Below, piece after piece: positions 54,044-63,139 of a DNA stretch of 64,000 nucleotides. Within the stretch, counting starts at the first letter, position 1, and the number at the start of each line of letters is the position of its first letter. Location of the stretch: contig JAIVFU010000025.1 in assembly GCA_020829485.1 (NCBI GenBank), positions 1 to 64,000 of the forward strand, in the 5' to 3' direction. Both the position numbers and the translations under genes were made by a program. This DNA comes from Nostoc sp. CHAB 5834. GTDB taxonomy: Bacteria > Cyanobacteriota > Cyanobacteriia > Cyanobacteriales > Nostocaceae. The notes under the pieces are model-generated. The model did not search any database, was not told the origin of the DNA, and was given only the letters and a program-made list of their open reading frames with translations.

Positions 54044-54676
54044 CTAACAAGGATTAAAAGCAAACTTGACTTGGAACAATACCTCACCGATTGTTGTGTC
54101 GATTGTATCAATTCGGATTTGGCTTTCTTGGTTTCTAGGTATATTTGTACCTCTTGCTGTCAGAGTTGAATTGATACCAAAAACCGAACTCACTGGTCTA
54201 CTACATGCATTTATTGTGTTTAATACAATACCTACATCTTTGCCCCAAACATCTGAGAAGCCAGCGTTAAACCTTTGGTTTGGATCATTGAGAGTTGCAA
54301 CTTCTCTACCTTGAAAGAGTATTTTCACGTTCAGGTCAGCACTGCCTCTTGTAGGCACATCTGCAAAGCCAAGATACTTAACGTTTATCGGCTGAACGTT
54401 AAATCCAGAAGGTACATTTAGACCGATCCGCAGATTGCAGGATTTTGATACAACATTAGGACGTGAAGCTTTAGCTTCAAACTCAGAAAATGTTATTGAA
54501 AGAGTATCTCCATTTAAAACTCCCTCTATTTTTCCCTCTGGGCAACCAGTTCCCGAAAAACTTACTGGAACATTTTGAAACTCAAATCCTTGTGTTTGAG
54601 CCTGTACCTGAGATAAACCTACAACATTTAAACTCAGTAGGGTCAAGCTGGAAATAATGCCAGTTAAAATTTTCAT
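54044..54676 (-). CDS. Secreted four-cysteine DUF4360-like protein, copy 4
   Basis: A 210-residue paralogue: signal peptide MKILTGIISSLTLLSLNVVG with cleavage after VQA, then GTGCPEGKIEG, VSKSCNLRIGLNVP, INACSRPVSSVFG and C-terminal FAFNPC. It is closest to copies 2 and 5. The start at 54676 aligns with the other copies; the frame from 54715 adds 13 unlikely residues. The terminator hairpin after it is degenerate compared with copies 2, 3 and 5. Confidence 0.82.
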   Translation of the reverse strand: MKILTGIISSLTLLSLNVVGLSQVQAQTQGFEFQNVPVSFSGTGCPEGKIEGVLNGDTLSITFSEFEAKASRPNVVSKSCNLRIGLNVPSGFNVQPINVKYLGFADVPTRGSADLNVKILFQGREVATLNDPNQRFNAGFSDVWGKDVGIVLNTINACSRPVSSVFGINSTLTARGTNIPRNQESQIRIDTIDTTIGEVLFQVKFAFNPC

Positions 54677-55022
54677 ATTGTTAGACTCCGCGAAAAGATT
54701 TAATTTCCTGTACAAATTAGCTGCAACTTAAAATTCCCTAAAACTCTTCCTTCTACACAAAAGAATTTTAACCACCAGCCTCTTTGGTGTTTCGGGACTT
54801 ATAGCAGTTCTTAATTGTCTGTAATACGCTCTGGCTAAAGCAAACAGAAATAAGATAAAACAATCAATTTCTGGCTTTGAAATTCTTTAGATCAGCGTAT
54901 TTCATTTATTTAAGTTAAGAATTGCCATTTTATTGCCAATACTATTTTTCCAAACAGAGAGCCAAAGATTTCTTCAGAGCAATTGTAAGAAATCTTTGGA
55001 TAAGTTTGGTAAAGCAAGTTTA
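54677..55022. other. Spacer between DUF4360-like copies 4 and 5, left part
   Basis: No gene. Homologous to the other cluster spacers but shorter, lacking the GACTCCTGAATTC segment. The block at 54950-55022 is a relative of 51150-51230 and is interrupted by the MITE at 55023. Confidence 0.65.
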
Positions 55023-55168
55023 GAGGATGTTTTAAAAGGGTATTTTCCTCTCATGATAAAGCACGGTTAACCATCTCAGTATATGGCTGAAATCGTATTT
55101 TTTTTCGTCGCACTTGAACTGAGCAAGAATGGTAAAAGTATACCTTCTGGGAGTTTTAAAACATCCTC
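55023..55168. mobile_element. 146-bp MITE-like element
   Basis: Perfect 15-base terminal inverted repeats GAGGATGTTTTAAAA and TTTTAAAACATCCTC enclose 116 bases with no coding frame. It interrupts a block that is continuous in the other spacers of the cluster. TTAGAGG overlaps the left end and also follows the right end, a possible target duplication. Confidence 0.8.
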
Positions 55169-55221
55169 GTTAGAGGCATCAGCTTTTGTGAAAAATTAAA
55201 TGCAGATTATGCATTTAAAAC

Positions 55222-55857
55222 CTAGCAAGGATTAAAAGCAAACTTGATTTTGAATAATACAGGCCCGATTGTTGTGTCAATTGTATCAATTCGGATTTGG
55301 GTTTCTTGATTTGCAGCTACAGTTGTAGCTCTTGCCGTCAGATTTGTATTGATACCAAAAATCGAACTCACTGGCCTCCTACATGCATTTATTGTACCTA
55401 GTGTAATACCTACATTTTTGTCCCAGACATCTGAGAAGCCAGCGTTAAACGTTGCGTTTGGATTATTGTTAGTTGGAACTATTTGACCTTGAAATAGTAT
55501 TCTAACGTTCAGGTTAGCACTGCCTCCTGTAGGCACATCCGCAAAGCCAAGATACTGGACGTTAATCGGCTGAACATTCAATCCAGAAGGTACATTAAGA
55601 CCGATCCGTAGATTGCAGGCTACTGATACAACCCTAGGAGGCAAAGCTTTAGCTTCAAACTTAGAAAATGTTACTGAAAGAGTATCTCCATTCAAAATTC
55701 CCTCTGCTGTTCCCTTTGGGCAACCATTTCCGAAAAGAGTTACTGGAACTTTTTGAAAAGTAAATCCTTGTGGTGTTTGAGCCTGTACCTGAGATAAACC
55801 GATAACATTTAAACTCAGTAGGGTCAAGCTGGAAATAATGCCAGTTAAAATTTTCAT
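55222..55857 (-). CDS. Secreted four-cysteine DUF4360-like protein, copy 5
   Basis: A 211-residue paralogue: signal peptide MKILTGIISSLTLLSLNVIG with cleavage after VQA, then GNGCPKGTAEG, VSVACNLRIGLNVP, INACRRPVSSIFG and the end FAFNPC. It is the first copy in the direction of transcription. The gene has its own hairpin terminator (55189-55216). Like the others it should be secreted through Sec and stabilised by disulfides outside the cytosol. Confidence 0.82.
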   Translation of the reverse strand: MKILTGIISSLTLLSLNVIGLSQVQAQTPQGFTFQKVPVTLFGNGCPKGTAEGILNGDTLSVTFSKFEAKALPPRVVSVACNLRIGLNVPSGLNVQPINVQYLGFADVPTGGSANLNVRILFQGQIVPTNNNPNATFNAGFSDVWDKNVGITLGTINACRRPVSSIFGINTNLTARATTVAANQETQIRIDTIDTTIGPVLFKIKFAFNPC

Positions 55858-56641
55858 AGTTTTGGACTCCGAAAAAATGTGTAATTTCCTGTGGACATTA
55901 GCTGCAACTTAAAATTCCTAAGATACTTAATCACAAAGGAATTTTACCAAGCAGCCTGTTTGGGGTTTGGGGACTTTTAGCAGTTATTAAATGTGTGTAA
56001 TACGCTCTGTTAAGGTATACAGAAGCATGATAAAACAATCAATTTCTAGCTCGGAAATTAATTATTTATCAGCGTATTTCACTTATCAGACAAGAATTCA
56101 GGAGTTAAAATTGGCAATCTAGAATTTAATTCTGTAAAACTGGCCTAGCTACCCTACGAGCGAATGAATAAATGGTTTAAGGCGGCGACTAAATTGCTCG
56201 CGTAGCGTCTCCAAAGGAGAAGATTTAATGGTCAACTACAAATAGGCGGGTCTTAATCCCCCACTAATTGATTTTGACTCCTGAATTCTGACTTCTGAAT
56301 TTTTACATTGAGAATTGCTTTTGTAACAAACCTCAAAAAGATAGTAAGTCATCTGAGAAATATTTTATATCTATCTAAAGGAATAGATCAAGCAAATTTT
56401 AACAAATTATTACGGGAAAGTACGTAGATATGTAGCGGCGAGACAGCGCTGTTGGTAGGGTTTCTCTCGGCACGGCAGCTACTTGCTCTACTTGGGGAGG
56501 CCCCAAGCAAGTACATTGCAGCAACTGCTGTGAAGTCGCGTCAGGCGACTGTGCGGTAGCGAGTCAGACGCTCCGGACGCTCGTTCCTCGCTACCGCAAC
56601 ATTTACGAGCATCAGTGCTTGTCTTGAGACATCCCTTTTAC
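55858..56641. other. Spacer upstream of the DUF4360-like cluster
   Basis: No gene. The first 450 bases are homologous to the intra-cluster spacers, including a GACTCCTGAATTC copy at 56276, so the duplication unit extends here. At 56442-56602 there are GC-rich dispersed repeats, with an outer pair TGCGGTAGCGAG (56550) and CTCGCTACCGCA (56587). Confidence 0.6.
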
Positions 56642-57226
56642 CTAAGATGCTCTCAACGGTGGTAAAATTTCCAAAATCGTAATGCTCAAATCAGGAAACT
56701 CTAAAGGTGAAATAGTCGCATTTTCTGCTAAAATTACTTCACTTTGATAGCCATCCTGAGTTGGTTCTCGAAAAACGTGCAATTGACGACGAACCACATC
56801 TAACACCCAATAATCTGTAATTCCCGCTTGCGAGTAGGCTTTAGCTTTGATTTCGCAGTCTAGTTTCAGGCTGCTATCTGCTACTTCAATAATCAGATAA
56901 ACTTCTTTGGCAGTAGGATGGTGGTCTGCGTAGTCCAACGGATGCACTTTAACTACAGTAATATCCGGTTCTGGTTGTGACCATTCATTCAACTTTACTG
57001 GGTCTTGAACACATATCAAAGCCCGATTCCTTAAACTATTTTGCAGTAATCTATCTGTTCTCCCCACTGCTGATCTATGGGCTGTCCCTTTCGCAATCAT
57101 CCAAATTATCTTTCCTTCTAGCAGTTCTACTCGTTCATCTGCACCAAAAATCCCAGCCTCAGCCATCCGGTGGTATTCTTTAACTGTCCACAGGCGAAGT
57201 TGTAACGTCGTTTCTGTGTTTTGCAT
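56642..57226 (-). CDS. Uma2-family (DUF820) putative endonuclease, copy 3
   Basis: A 194-residue Uma2 protein: LRLWTVKEYHRMAEAGIFGADERVELLEGKII, QPEPDITVVK (Asp), VYLIIEVADSSLKLDCEIKAKAYSQAGITDYWVLD (Glu and Lys). Normal short form. The start at 57226 (MQNTETTL) is preferred over 57253. No neighbours with related function. Confidence 0.86.
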   Translation of the reverse strand: MQNTETTLQLRLWTVKEYHRMAEAGIFGADERVELLEGKIIWMIAKGTAHRSAVGRTDRLLQNSLRNRALICVQDPVKLNEWSQPEPDITVVKVHPLDYADHHPTAKEVYLIIEVADSSLKLDCEIKAKAYSQAGITDYWVLDVVRRQLHVFREPTQDGYQSEVILAENATISPLEFPDLSITILEILPPLRAS

Positions 57227-57425
57227 GGCTTGTTTAGCAACCGTGAGGAGCAATTAATATCCTAGCAGTTTTAACTTGACACACCAAAAATACTATGATA
57301 TGCAAGGAGACACACATATCATGCGTGTCAACTTAACGTGAAACCCTTGTCGAGACGTGATATTCAGTTCTCTAGCTTTCCATCACTCACCGCGTCACCC
57401 CACCCTAACCCTCCCCTTAGAAAGG
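57227..57425. other. Spacer left of the MITE
   Basis: No gene. A GACACACCAAAAATACTATGATATG...CACATATCATGCGTGTCA inverted pair (57279-57331) and the left half of a CCCTCCCCTTAGAAAGGGGAGGG palindrome, split by the MITE insertion. Confidence 0.6.
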
Positions 57426-57590
57426 CTACGGTGTACACACAAGTCTTGAAATCCCACCTAAAACTTGCTTTCGTTGCCCTAGCCCTAAAATTAGGGGGAG
57501 AAATGGAGTTTCAAGTCGCCCAAATTTTGGGTATTTATGGGGCTAAAAGAGTTGAAACCTTTGCGGCCTATACTTGTGTGTACACGGTAG
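57426..57590. mobile_element. 165-bp MITE with 11-bp target duplication
   Basis: Terminal inverted repeats CTACGGTGTACACACAAGT and ACTTGTGTGTACACGGTAG (19 bases, one mismatch) enclose a non-coding interior. The element is flanked on both sides by CCTTAGAAAGG (57415-57425 and 57591-57601). Removing it and one flank restores the common CCCTCCCCTTAGAAAGGGGAGGG palindrome. No transposase is encoded. Confidence 0.9.
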
Positions 57591-57601
57591 CCTTAGAAAG
57601 G

Positions 57602-57913
57602 GGAGGGAACAAATTTCCTGTTTCTCCCCAATAAATCGGGGGGATTAAGGGGGGTGGTTTCATACGAAAAAAGAAAAATACATAAGTCTTGATTTCTCGT
57701 TTTGTGGCATGGCTTTTTCCCTCACTTCCATTGCTCTCCCCCACGGGGGGAGAGGCTTTGAAACCCAGTTTTAGTTTTTCTCTGCTTGTATGAAACCACC
57801 CTGCTTTCTAAGGGGGGTAAAACGCCTGTGGGACATGCATTTTAGCTTAAGTTGACACCAATGCACATATATATGCCCCTACTTCACGCAATTGAAAACT
57901 GCCATAAATTAAT
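57602..57913. other. Spacer right of the MITE
   Basis: No gene. It continues the dispersed repeat (CCCCCAT/GGGGGGATTAAGGGGGG type) and contains a CTCTCCCCCACGGGGGGAGAGG palindrome (57736-57757). Confidence 0.6.
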
Positions 57914-58648
57914 CTAATCTTCTAAAATCTGGATTTCATCAAGTTGATTAATCACCACATCCGCACCTCGGACGTTATCCGACTTACCCACCCAAGTGAT
58001 ACCAATACAACCTGCGGCTTTAGCATCACGCGCCATTTGCATATCACCAATGGAATCACCCACCATCAATGTAGCGCCTGGTTCAACTCCCAAAGCTTGG
58101 CAAGCTTGCAAAAATAGCACTGGATCTGGTTTACTTGGCCCCTCATCAACTCCCATTTCCAACTCGATATAATCACTTAATTGGTGATTCTTTACAAAGT
58201 TATGTACTTCATCAGTTGTTGCAGCTGAGAGAATACCGAGTTTCAAACCCCCTTTCTGTAGGTATTTCAACAAGTCTAAGCTACCCACAAACAAGGGTGA
58301 AGGAGTTTTTTCAATGTATTTTTCCGCTTCATCCAAAGCTTGACGGGCTATTTTTAAGGATTCAAGCCATCCTCTTCCTGTTTCGGCAATATATGCCGCA
58401 GCTGCAACTTCTGTTTCACGGCGACTCGCTACCGATATCAAACCCGCCGGATCTAGAATACTCCCATTGATGCCAAATGCCATTAATAGGGGTTCCCCAA
58501 TACCGGGAACTTGAGCGTCTATCAACCTGGCTGCTCTTTGTGCGAGCGATCGCAAATACGTTTCTGAATCTTCTAGAGTACCGTTTTTGTCAAATAAAAT
58601 TGCCTGGATGTTATCAAAAGTGATGTTTCTACATTTAATAGTTGCCAC
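57914..58648 (-). CDS. HAD-family hydrolase-like protein with atypical DKNGT motif
   Basis: A 244-residue protein of the phosphoglycolate-phosphatase-like HAD group. Motif I reads ILFDKNGTLED: the nucleophile Asp is present but the second Asp, the general acid/base, is Asn. Other motifs are normal: SAATTDEV (motif II region), GPSKPDP with the motif III Lys, and GDSIGDMQMA (motif IV). The helical cap lies between motifs I and II (about 30-110). The change may slow or retune phosphatase activity. The gene is 157 bases downstream of the rpsA stop on the same strand, but a terminator intervenes. Confidence 0.82.
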   Translation of the reverse strand: MATIKCRNITFDNIQAILFDKNGTLEDSETYLRSLAQRAARLIDAQVPGIGEPLLMAFGINGSILDPAGLISVASRRETEVAAAAYIAETGRGWLESLKIARQALDEAEKYIEKTPSPLFVGSLDLLKYLQKGGLKLGILSAATTDEVHNFVKNHQLSDYIELEMGVDEGPSKPDPVLFLQACQALGVEPGATLMVGDSIGDMQMARDAKAAGCIGITWVGKSDNVRGADVVINQLDEIQILED

Positions 58649-58732
58649 AATATTTCATTCCATTTATTTAGTTAAAAGTGAAGAGTTATGAGTTTTTATA
58701 CTTAACTCCTAACCGTTACCAATTTCCACATA

Positions 58733-58756
58733 AAAAAAGAGGGAAAACCCTCTTTA
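58733..58756 (-). terminator. rpsA terminator
   Basis: AAAGAGGG-AAAA-CCCTCTTT (58737-58756) with a T-run on the minus strand, 50 bases after the rpsA stop. Confidence 0.85.
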
Positions 58757-58805
58757 TACAATGATTTAATACTCTTACTTAAAAAGAAGTAAAACTATAA
58801 ATGTA

Positions 58806-60014
58806 TTATTCTTCAATAGCTGCTGGAATTTCTTCTTCAGTTTCCGTGGCTGCTGGAATTTCTTCTTCAGTTTCCGCAACTACTGGAATTACTTCGTTAA
58901 GTTCTGCTGCTGGTGGAATATCTTCGTCAAGTTCTGCTGCTGGTGGAATATCTTCGTCAAGTTCTGCTGCTGGTGGAATATCTTCGTCAAGTTCTGCTGC
59001 TGGTGGAATATCTTCGTGAAGTTCTGCTGCTGGTGGAATATCTTCATCAAGTTCCGTTGCTGGTGGAATATCTTCTTCTGCTACAACTTCCGCACCAGCA
59101 GGAGCAGCACCTTGTTGCTTGGCTAACAGTTGTTCACGATACTTAGCAGCCATTTCTTCTGCTTTATCGTAGACCAAATCTCGGTTTTTAATCATGTCGC
59201 CGGGTTCGGGTTCTAGCTGCTTCGTAGATAGGGAAATCCGACCCCTTTCTGCATCCAAGTCAATGATCATAACTTTTACTTCATCATTGACATTGAACAC
59301 GCTATGAGGTGTATCAATATGTTCGTGGGAAATCTCAGAAATGTGCAGTAGACCACTTACGCCGCCAATATCGATGAAAGCACCGTAGGGCTTGATCCCA
59401 CGAACTGTACCAATTACTACTTCGCCGACTTCTAGGCGGTTCATCTTACGTTCAACCAGCGCCCGACGGTGAGATAGAACTAAGCGGTTACGTTCTTCGT
59501 CCACCTCTAGGAATTTCAATGGCAAATCTTCGCCTACCAATTCTTCTTTAGGTTTGCGGGTACTGATATGGGAACCGGGGATAAAGCCACGTAATCCCTC
59601 AATCCGTACCAATGCCCCACCGCGATTGGTGGCAAATACGCCAGAACGGACAGTAGCATCTTCTGCTTGTAGCTGTCGCACGCGCTCCCAAGCCCGCATG
59701 TATTCAATACGGCGAATGGAAAGGGTTAATTGACCATCTTCGTTTTCATCGGTGAGGATGAAAAATTCCCGTGTTTCATTAGACTGTAAGACTTCTTCCG
59801 GGCTATCTACCCGGTTAATAGACATTTCTTGTATAGGAATATATGCTGCGGTTTTAGCACCAATGTCAATCAGAGCGCCGCGCGGCTCTATACTGAAAAC
59901 TGTTCCTGGGACAACATCACCAGGGCTAAAATGATAATCGTATTTGTCAAGTAGAGCAGCGAAATCTTCGTGAGTGAATCCAATTTCTGTAGCGGTTAAA
60001 TTCTGATTGACCAT
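58806..60014 (-). CDS. rpsA: 30S ribosomal protein S1 with repetitive acidic tail
   Basis: A 402-residue S1 protein that helps mRNA bind the small ribosomal subunit. Three S1 (OB-fold) domains are visible at about 28-98, 115-180 and 195-264 (PGTVFSIEPRGALIDIG, VRSGVFATNRGGALVRIEG, VIGTVRGIKPYGAFIDIG), the form usual in cyanobacteria and chloroplasts. The tail from about residue 310 consists of tandem EDIPPAAELD decapeptides (six copies) and two shorter EEEIPAATET units, all acidic. The 30-base DNA repeats are almost identical. Start ATG 60014 has AGGAACA upstream. Confidence 0.93.
   Translation of the reverse strand: MVNQNLTATEIGFTHEDFAALLDKYDYHFSPGDVVPGTVFSIEPRGALIDIGAKTAAYIPIQEMSINRVDSPEEVLQSNETREFFILTDENEDGQLTLSIRRIEYMRAWERVRQLQAEDATVRSGVFATNRGGALVRIEGLRGFIPGSHISTRKPKEELVGEDLPLKFLEVDEERNRLVLSHRRALVERKMNRLEVGEVVIGTVRGIKPYGAFIDIGGVSGLLHISEISHEHIDTPHSVFNVNDEVKVMIIDLDAERGRISLSTKQLEPEPGDMIKNRDLVYDKAEEMAAKYREQLLAKQQGAAPAGAEVVAEEDIPPATELDEDIPPAAELHEDIPPAAELDEDIPPAAELDEDIPPAAELDEDIPPAAELNEVIPVVAETEEEIPAATETEEEIPAAIEE
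58818..59080. repeat. 30-bp tandem repeats in the rpsA tail
   Basis: Units of GGTGGAATATCTTCGTCAAG plus TTCTGCTGCT, six near-identical copies (about 58911-59070) and related TGGAATTTCTTCTTCAGTTT units (58850-58890), all in frame. Confidence 0.9.
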
Positions 60015-60312
60015 GCTGATTTGTTCCTGGTTCTAGTCTCCGTAAAGGTTGTGCGACAAGGGCGATGTGTTATGCAAACACTTTTATGGCAGCTTACATT
60101 AACATCCATTTTCATCCTAGCGCAGAAAAGCTAGTATTAACACATATCTACTCCCAAGATTGGAAATTATATCACAATCTTAAAATGATTTAGTCATTGG
60201 TCATTAGTCATTAGCAAAGGACAAAGGACAAATACAATAATATCCGTTGCCACTAATAATTGTAGCAACGGATACTAACATTAAATCCGCTTAAATGTCT
60301 GGTATATAGGAT
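60015..60312. other. Spacer upstream of rpsA, with heptamers and the psbB-psbT terminator
   Basis: No gene. TTGGTCA/TTAGTCA heptamers at 60193-60215 and AGGACAA units at 60218-60232 precede the terminator at 60241-60274. Confidence 0.6.
60241..60274 (-). terminator. Terminator of psbB-psbT
   Basis: TATCCGTTGC and GCAACGGATA form a perfect 10-base stem with a 14-base loop; on the minus strand it is followed by TTATTGTATTT. Confidence 0.75.
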
Positions 60313-60420
60313 CTACTTATCTTTTGGTTTCTCAAAGCGAGGGGGTTCGCGAAATGCGATCGCAAAGAAGAGAGTACCTATACACAGAGTAAAAATCAAG
60401 ATGTACGCAACGCTTTCCAT
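60313..60420 (-). CDS. psbT: Photosystem II protein PsbT
   Basis: A 35-residue single-span membrane peptide, MESVAYILIFTLCIGTLFFA followed by IAFREPPRFEKPKDK. This is PsbT (PsbTc), which sits at the monomer interface of photosystem II near the acceptor side of D1. Sequence, length and position, 98 bases downstream of psbB on the same strand, all agree with the conserved psbB-psbT order. It falls below usual gene-finding length cut-offs and is easily missed. Confidence 0.95.
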   Translation of the reverse strand: MESVAYILIFTLCIGTLFFAIAFREPPRFEKPKDK

Positions 60421-60518
60421 ATTACGATTTCCTGCCTATCGAGCCAGTAATGAAAGTTTTTAGTGCTGAGTCGCTTGAGTGCTGAGTTAGAGCCTTAACT
60501 CATAACTCAGCACTGAAA

Positions 60519-62048
60519 TTAGAGAGCTTCCTTCCGGCGGGTTGACTTGTCACCCACTTTCTGGAATAGACCCCACTCAACTTGCTCTTCTAGATCGGCA
60601 TCAACACCAGCAAATACGTCTCGGTAGATTGTCCGAGCGCCATGCCAGAGATGACCAAAGAAGAACAAGAGAGCAAATACTGCATGTCCAAAGGTAAACC
60701 AACCTCTAGGACTGGTGCGGAATACACCATCAGAGTTCAAGGTTTCCCGGTCAAATTCAAAGATTTCACCGCCTTGAGCTTTGCGCGCATACTTCTTCAC
60801 ATCAGCTGGTTCTGTGAAGGTTTGACCATTCAGATTGCCACCATAGAAGCTGACACTGACACCAGATTGCTCGAAGCTATACTTAGATTCTGCCCGACGG
60901 AAGGGAATGTCAGCGCGGACAATTCCATCTGCATCGGTCAAAATCACTGGGAAGGTTTCAAAGAAGTTGGGGAGACGACGCACGGTCAATTCCCGTCCTT
61001 CAGAATCTTTGAATACAGCGTGACCTTGCCAAGACTGAGCAATGCCATCACCCTTAACCATCGGCCCTGTACGGAATAGACCGCCTTTAGCGGGGCTATT
61101 ACCGACGTAATCATAGAAAGCCAGCTTTTCGGGAATTTGCGACCAAGCTTGCTCAAGGGTTGCACCTTGGGCAACGCTAGTTTGGACGCGCTGCTGAATT
61201 TCTTGACGGAAGTAGCCTTGATCCCATTGATAGCGGGTTGGGCCAAACAATTCGATGGGAGTGGCGGCGTTACCGTACCACATAGTACCAGCAACAACGA
61301 AAGCAGCAAAGAAAACTGCTGCAATACTGCTAGAAAGTACTGTTTCAATGTTCCCCATCCGTAAGGCTTTGTAGAGCCGTTCGGGGGGTCTGACTGTGAG
61401 GTGGAATAAGCCTGCAATAATACCAACAACGCCAGCAGCAATGTGGTGAGCCACAATGCCACCAGGGTTATATGGGTTAAAACCATCTGGGCCCCATTCT
61501 GGTGCGACTGCAAGCGCTGCTCCAGTTATACCGTAGGGGTCAGTAACCCACATACCTGGGCCAAATAGTCCGGTGAGGTGAAAAGCACCAAATCCAAAAC
61601 AAAGTAGACCAGATAAGAAGAGGTGAATGCCAAACATTTTTGGCAAGTCTAGGGCAGGTTCACCAGTGCGGGGATCTCTAAAGAGTTCCAAATCCCAATA
61701 AACCCAGTGCCAAACGGCGGCTAGGAACAAAAGACCGGAAAGAACGATGTGAGCTGCTGCAACGCCTTCAAATGACCAGAAGCCAGGATCAGTTGCTGGG
61801 CCACCAGTAACGTTCCAACCACCCCAAGATTGGGTAACGCCCAAACGTGACATAAAGGGCAGGACGAACATCCCTTGACGCCACATGGGATTGAGAACCG
61901 GATCGCTAGGGTCAAAAACAGCCAGTTCGTAGAGTGCCATCGAACCAGCCCAGCCTGCTACTAAGGCTGTGTGCATCAGGTGTACAGAAATCAGCCGCCC
62001 TGGATCATTCAGAACGACTGTATGTACTCGGTACCAGGGTAGTCCCAT
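60519..62048 (-). CDS. psbB: Photosystem II CP47 chlorophyll-binding protein
   Basis: A 509-residue core antenna protein with six membrane spans and a large lumenal loop between spans five and six. The N-terminus [20 protein letters not shown] is diagnostic, and the chlorophyll-binding His residues lie in the spans (for example [13 protein letters not shown] and [18 protein letters not shown]). Length is normal. A strong ribosome binding site GAGGAGGAG precedes the ATG. It heads the psbB-psbT unit; psbH and psbN are not here. Confidence 0.97.
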   Translation of the reverse strand: MGLPWYRVHTVVLNDPGRLISVHLMHTALVAGWAGSMALYELAVFDPSDPVLNPMWRQGMFVLPFMSRLGVTQSWGGWNVTGGPATDPGFWSFEGVAAAHIVLSGLLFLAAVWHWVYWDLELFRDPRTGEPALDLPKMFGIHLFLSGLLCFGFGAFHLTGLFGPGMWVTDPYGITGAALAVAPEWGPDGFNPYNPGGIVAHHIAAGVVGIIAGLFHLTVRPPERLYKALRMGNIETVLSSSIAAVFFAAFVVAGTMWYGNAATPIELFGPTRYQWDQGYFRQEIQQRVQTSVAQGATLEQAWSQIPEKLAFYDYVGNSPAKGGLFRTGPMVKGDGIAQSWQGHAVFKDSEGRELTVRRLPNFFETFPVILTDADGIVRADIPFRRAESKYSFEQSGVSVSFYGGNLNGQTFTEPADVKKYARKAQGGEIFEFDRETLNSDGVFRTSPRGWFTFGHAVFALLFFFGHLWHGARTIYRDVFAGVDADLEEQVEWGLFQKVGDKSTRRKEAL

Positions 62049-62524
62049 CGACTACGCTCCTCCTCGATGAGTTAGTTTACAAAGCAATTTTCTTACTGAG
62101 ATTCTAAGGAACGAAATTCGCCACTCAGAAAACTCTCTCTTGTTTTTTGTTATTGCCAGAGCCATAGTACTACCACAGTGAGTCTTATAAGTCAGACAGT
62201 GTGAGTGCTTTGGCAATGCTTACTCGCTTCGGGAGGTTTACCTTGTAGGGTAGCCACCGCCAAGCAAAAAATGAGAATGTTTTAAAAAGTGTAACTATTG
62301 ATGGAATTGTTTGCAAGCGTGTAAATTGATGCGATCGCGTAGCATGTCTAAGTTTTTTCGCTACCAATCCCTTTCGGAGATTAAATTTCTTTATAAGGGG
62401 AGTGGGGAATGGGGAGTGGGGAGTGGGGGAACAAGAGCAGGGGACAAGAATAATTATGTTGTTATGTTACTTGGCTTATTCCCTATTCCCTACTCCCTAC
62501 TCCCTACTCCCCACTCCCCACTAT
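62049..62524. other. psbB promoter region and short tandem repeats
   Basis: The first 150 bases upstream of psbB should hold its promoter and leader; no box is certain. From 62398 to 62522 there are GGGGAGT/GGGGAAT units and CCCTACT/ACTCCCC heptamers. Confidence 0.6.
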
Positions 62525-62851
62525 CTACTGAACCACCAATTGGATGTTTTGCAGTTGACATTTCGTCTCAGCCGTACCCAGGCGTTCAATTACTTGTTCA
62601 GCGCTCATCAGACGCTTGAGTACTACTTGACCTATGGTCTGACTGGCAATGACTGGTGTTGTTGGCTTCACTTCCACGGTTAAAACGGCTTCTTCAACTC
62701 GATAAAGCCATAGCAATTCGTTTTGTTCCACTAAACAAATATTCATTCGCTGAATATCTGGTTCGCGTCGCCATGCGGTTATTTGCCAGAGTCCATCAGA
62801 TGCCCAGACTCTAGCAACTGCCCATCCCTCAGATAGAAAGAAATACTTCAC
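62525..62851 (-). CDS. Conserved small protein of unknown function
   Basis: A 108-residue protein beginning MKYFFLSEGWAVARVWASDG, followed by WRREPDIQRMNICLVEQNELLWLYRVEEAVLT-like strands and a helical end. No signal peptide or membrane span. The Trp/Arg-rich beta-sheet look and compact size suggest a folded, conserved cyanobacterial protein, but I know no function. It lies upstream of psbB on the same strand with repeats between, so co-transcription is doubtful. Confidence 0.7.
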   Translation of the reverse strand: MKYFFLSEGWAVARVWASDGLWQITAWRREPDIQRMNICLVEQNELLWLYRVEEAVLTVEVKPTTPVIASQTIGQVVLKRLMSAEQVIERLGTAETKCQLQNIQLVVQ

Positions 62852-63139
62852 GTTTTTAGTCTCACTATTAGACTTTCAATCTGCTATTTACGATATCGTA
62901 TATTATTTGTTAATAATGTATAACTAATGATATTTTAACTAAAGGCTGTCTAAATTATTACCCACTTATTAATAGAAGAAATACTTATTTACCTCATTTA
63001 ACTCAGTACAATAAATAACAGAATTATCATGTCTGATTTTAACTACTAGTTTGATTTTATTGCCAAGCTCATAATAAATCTTTATGTATATTATAGTAAG
63101 CAAATGCCGAATATAATTTTATAAATACTTCAGGTAATT
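62852..63139. other. AT-rich spacer before the methylase
   Basis: No gene or repeat is seen; base composition drops sharply in GC from about 62880 and stays low through the methylase gene, which marks the edge of an acquired segment. Confidence 0.5.

Noticed and set aside
57338..57634. A 98-codon frame between Uma2 and the HAD gene
   Set aside because: It spans the MITE and its flanks; the coding look is accidental.
58801..59146. Plus-strand frames opposite the S1 tail
   Set aside because: They are antisense reflections of the 30-base in-frame repeats of rpsA.
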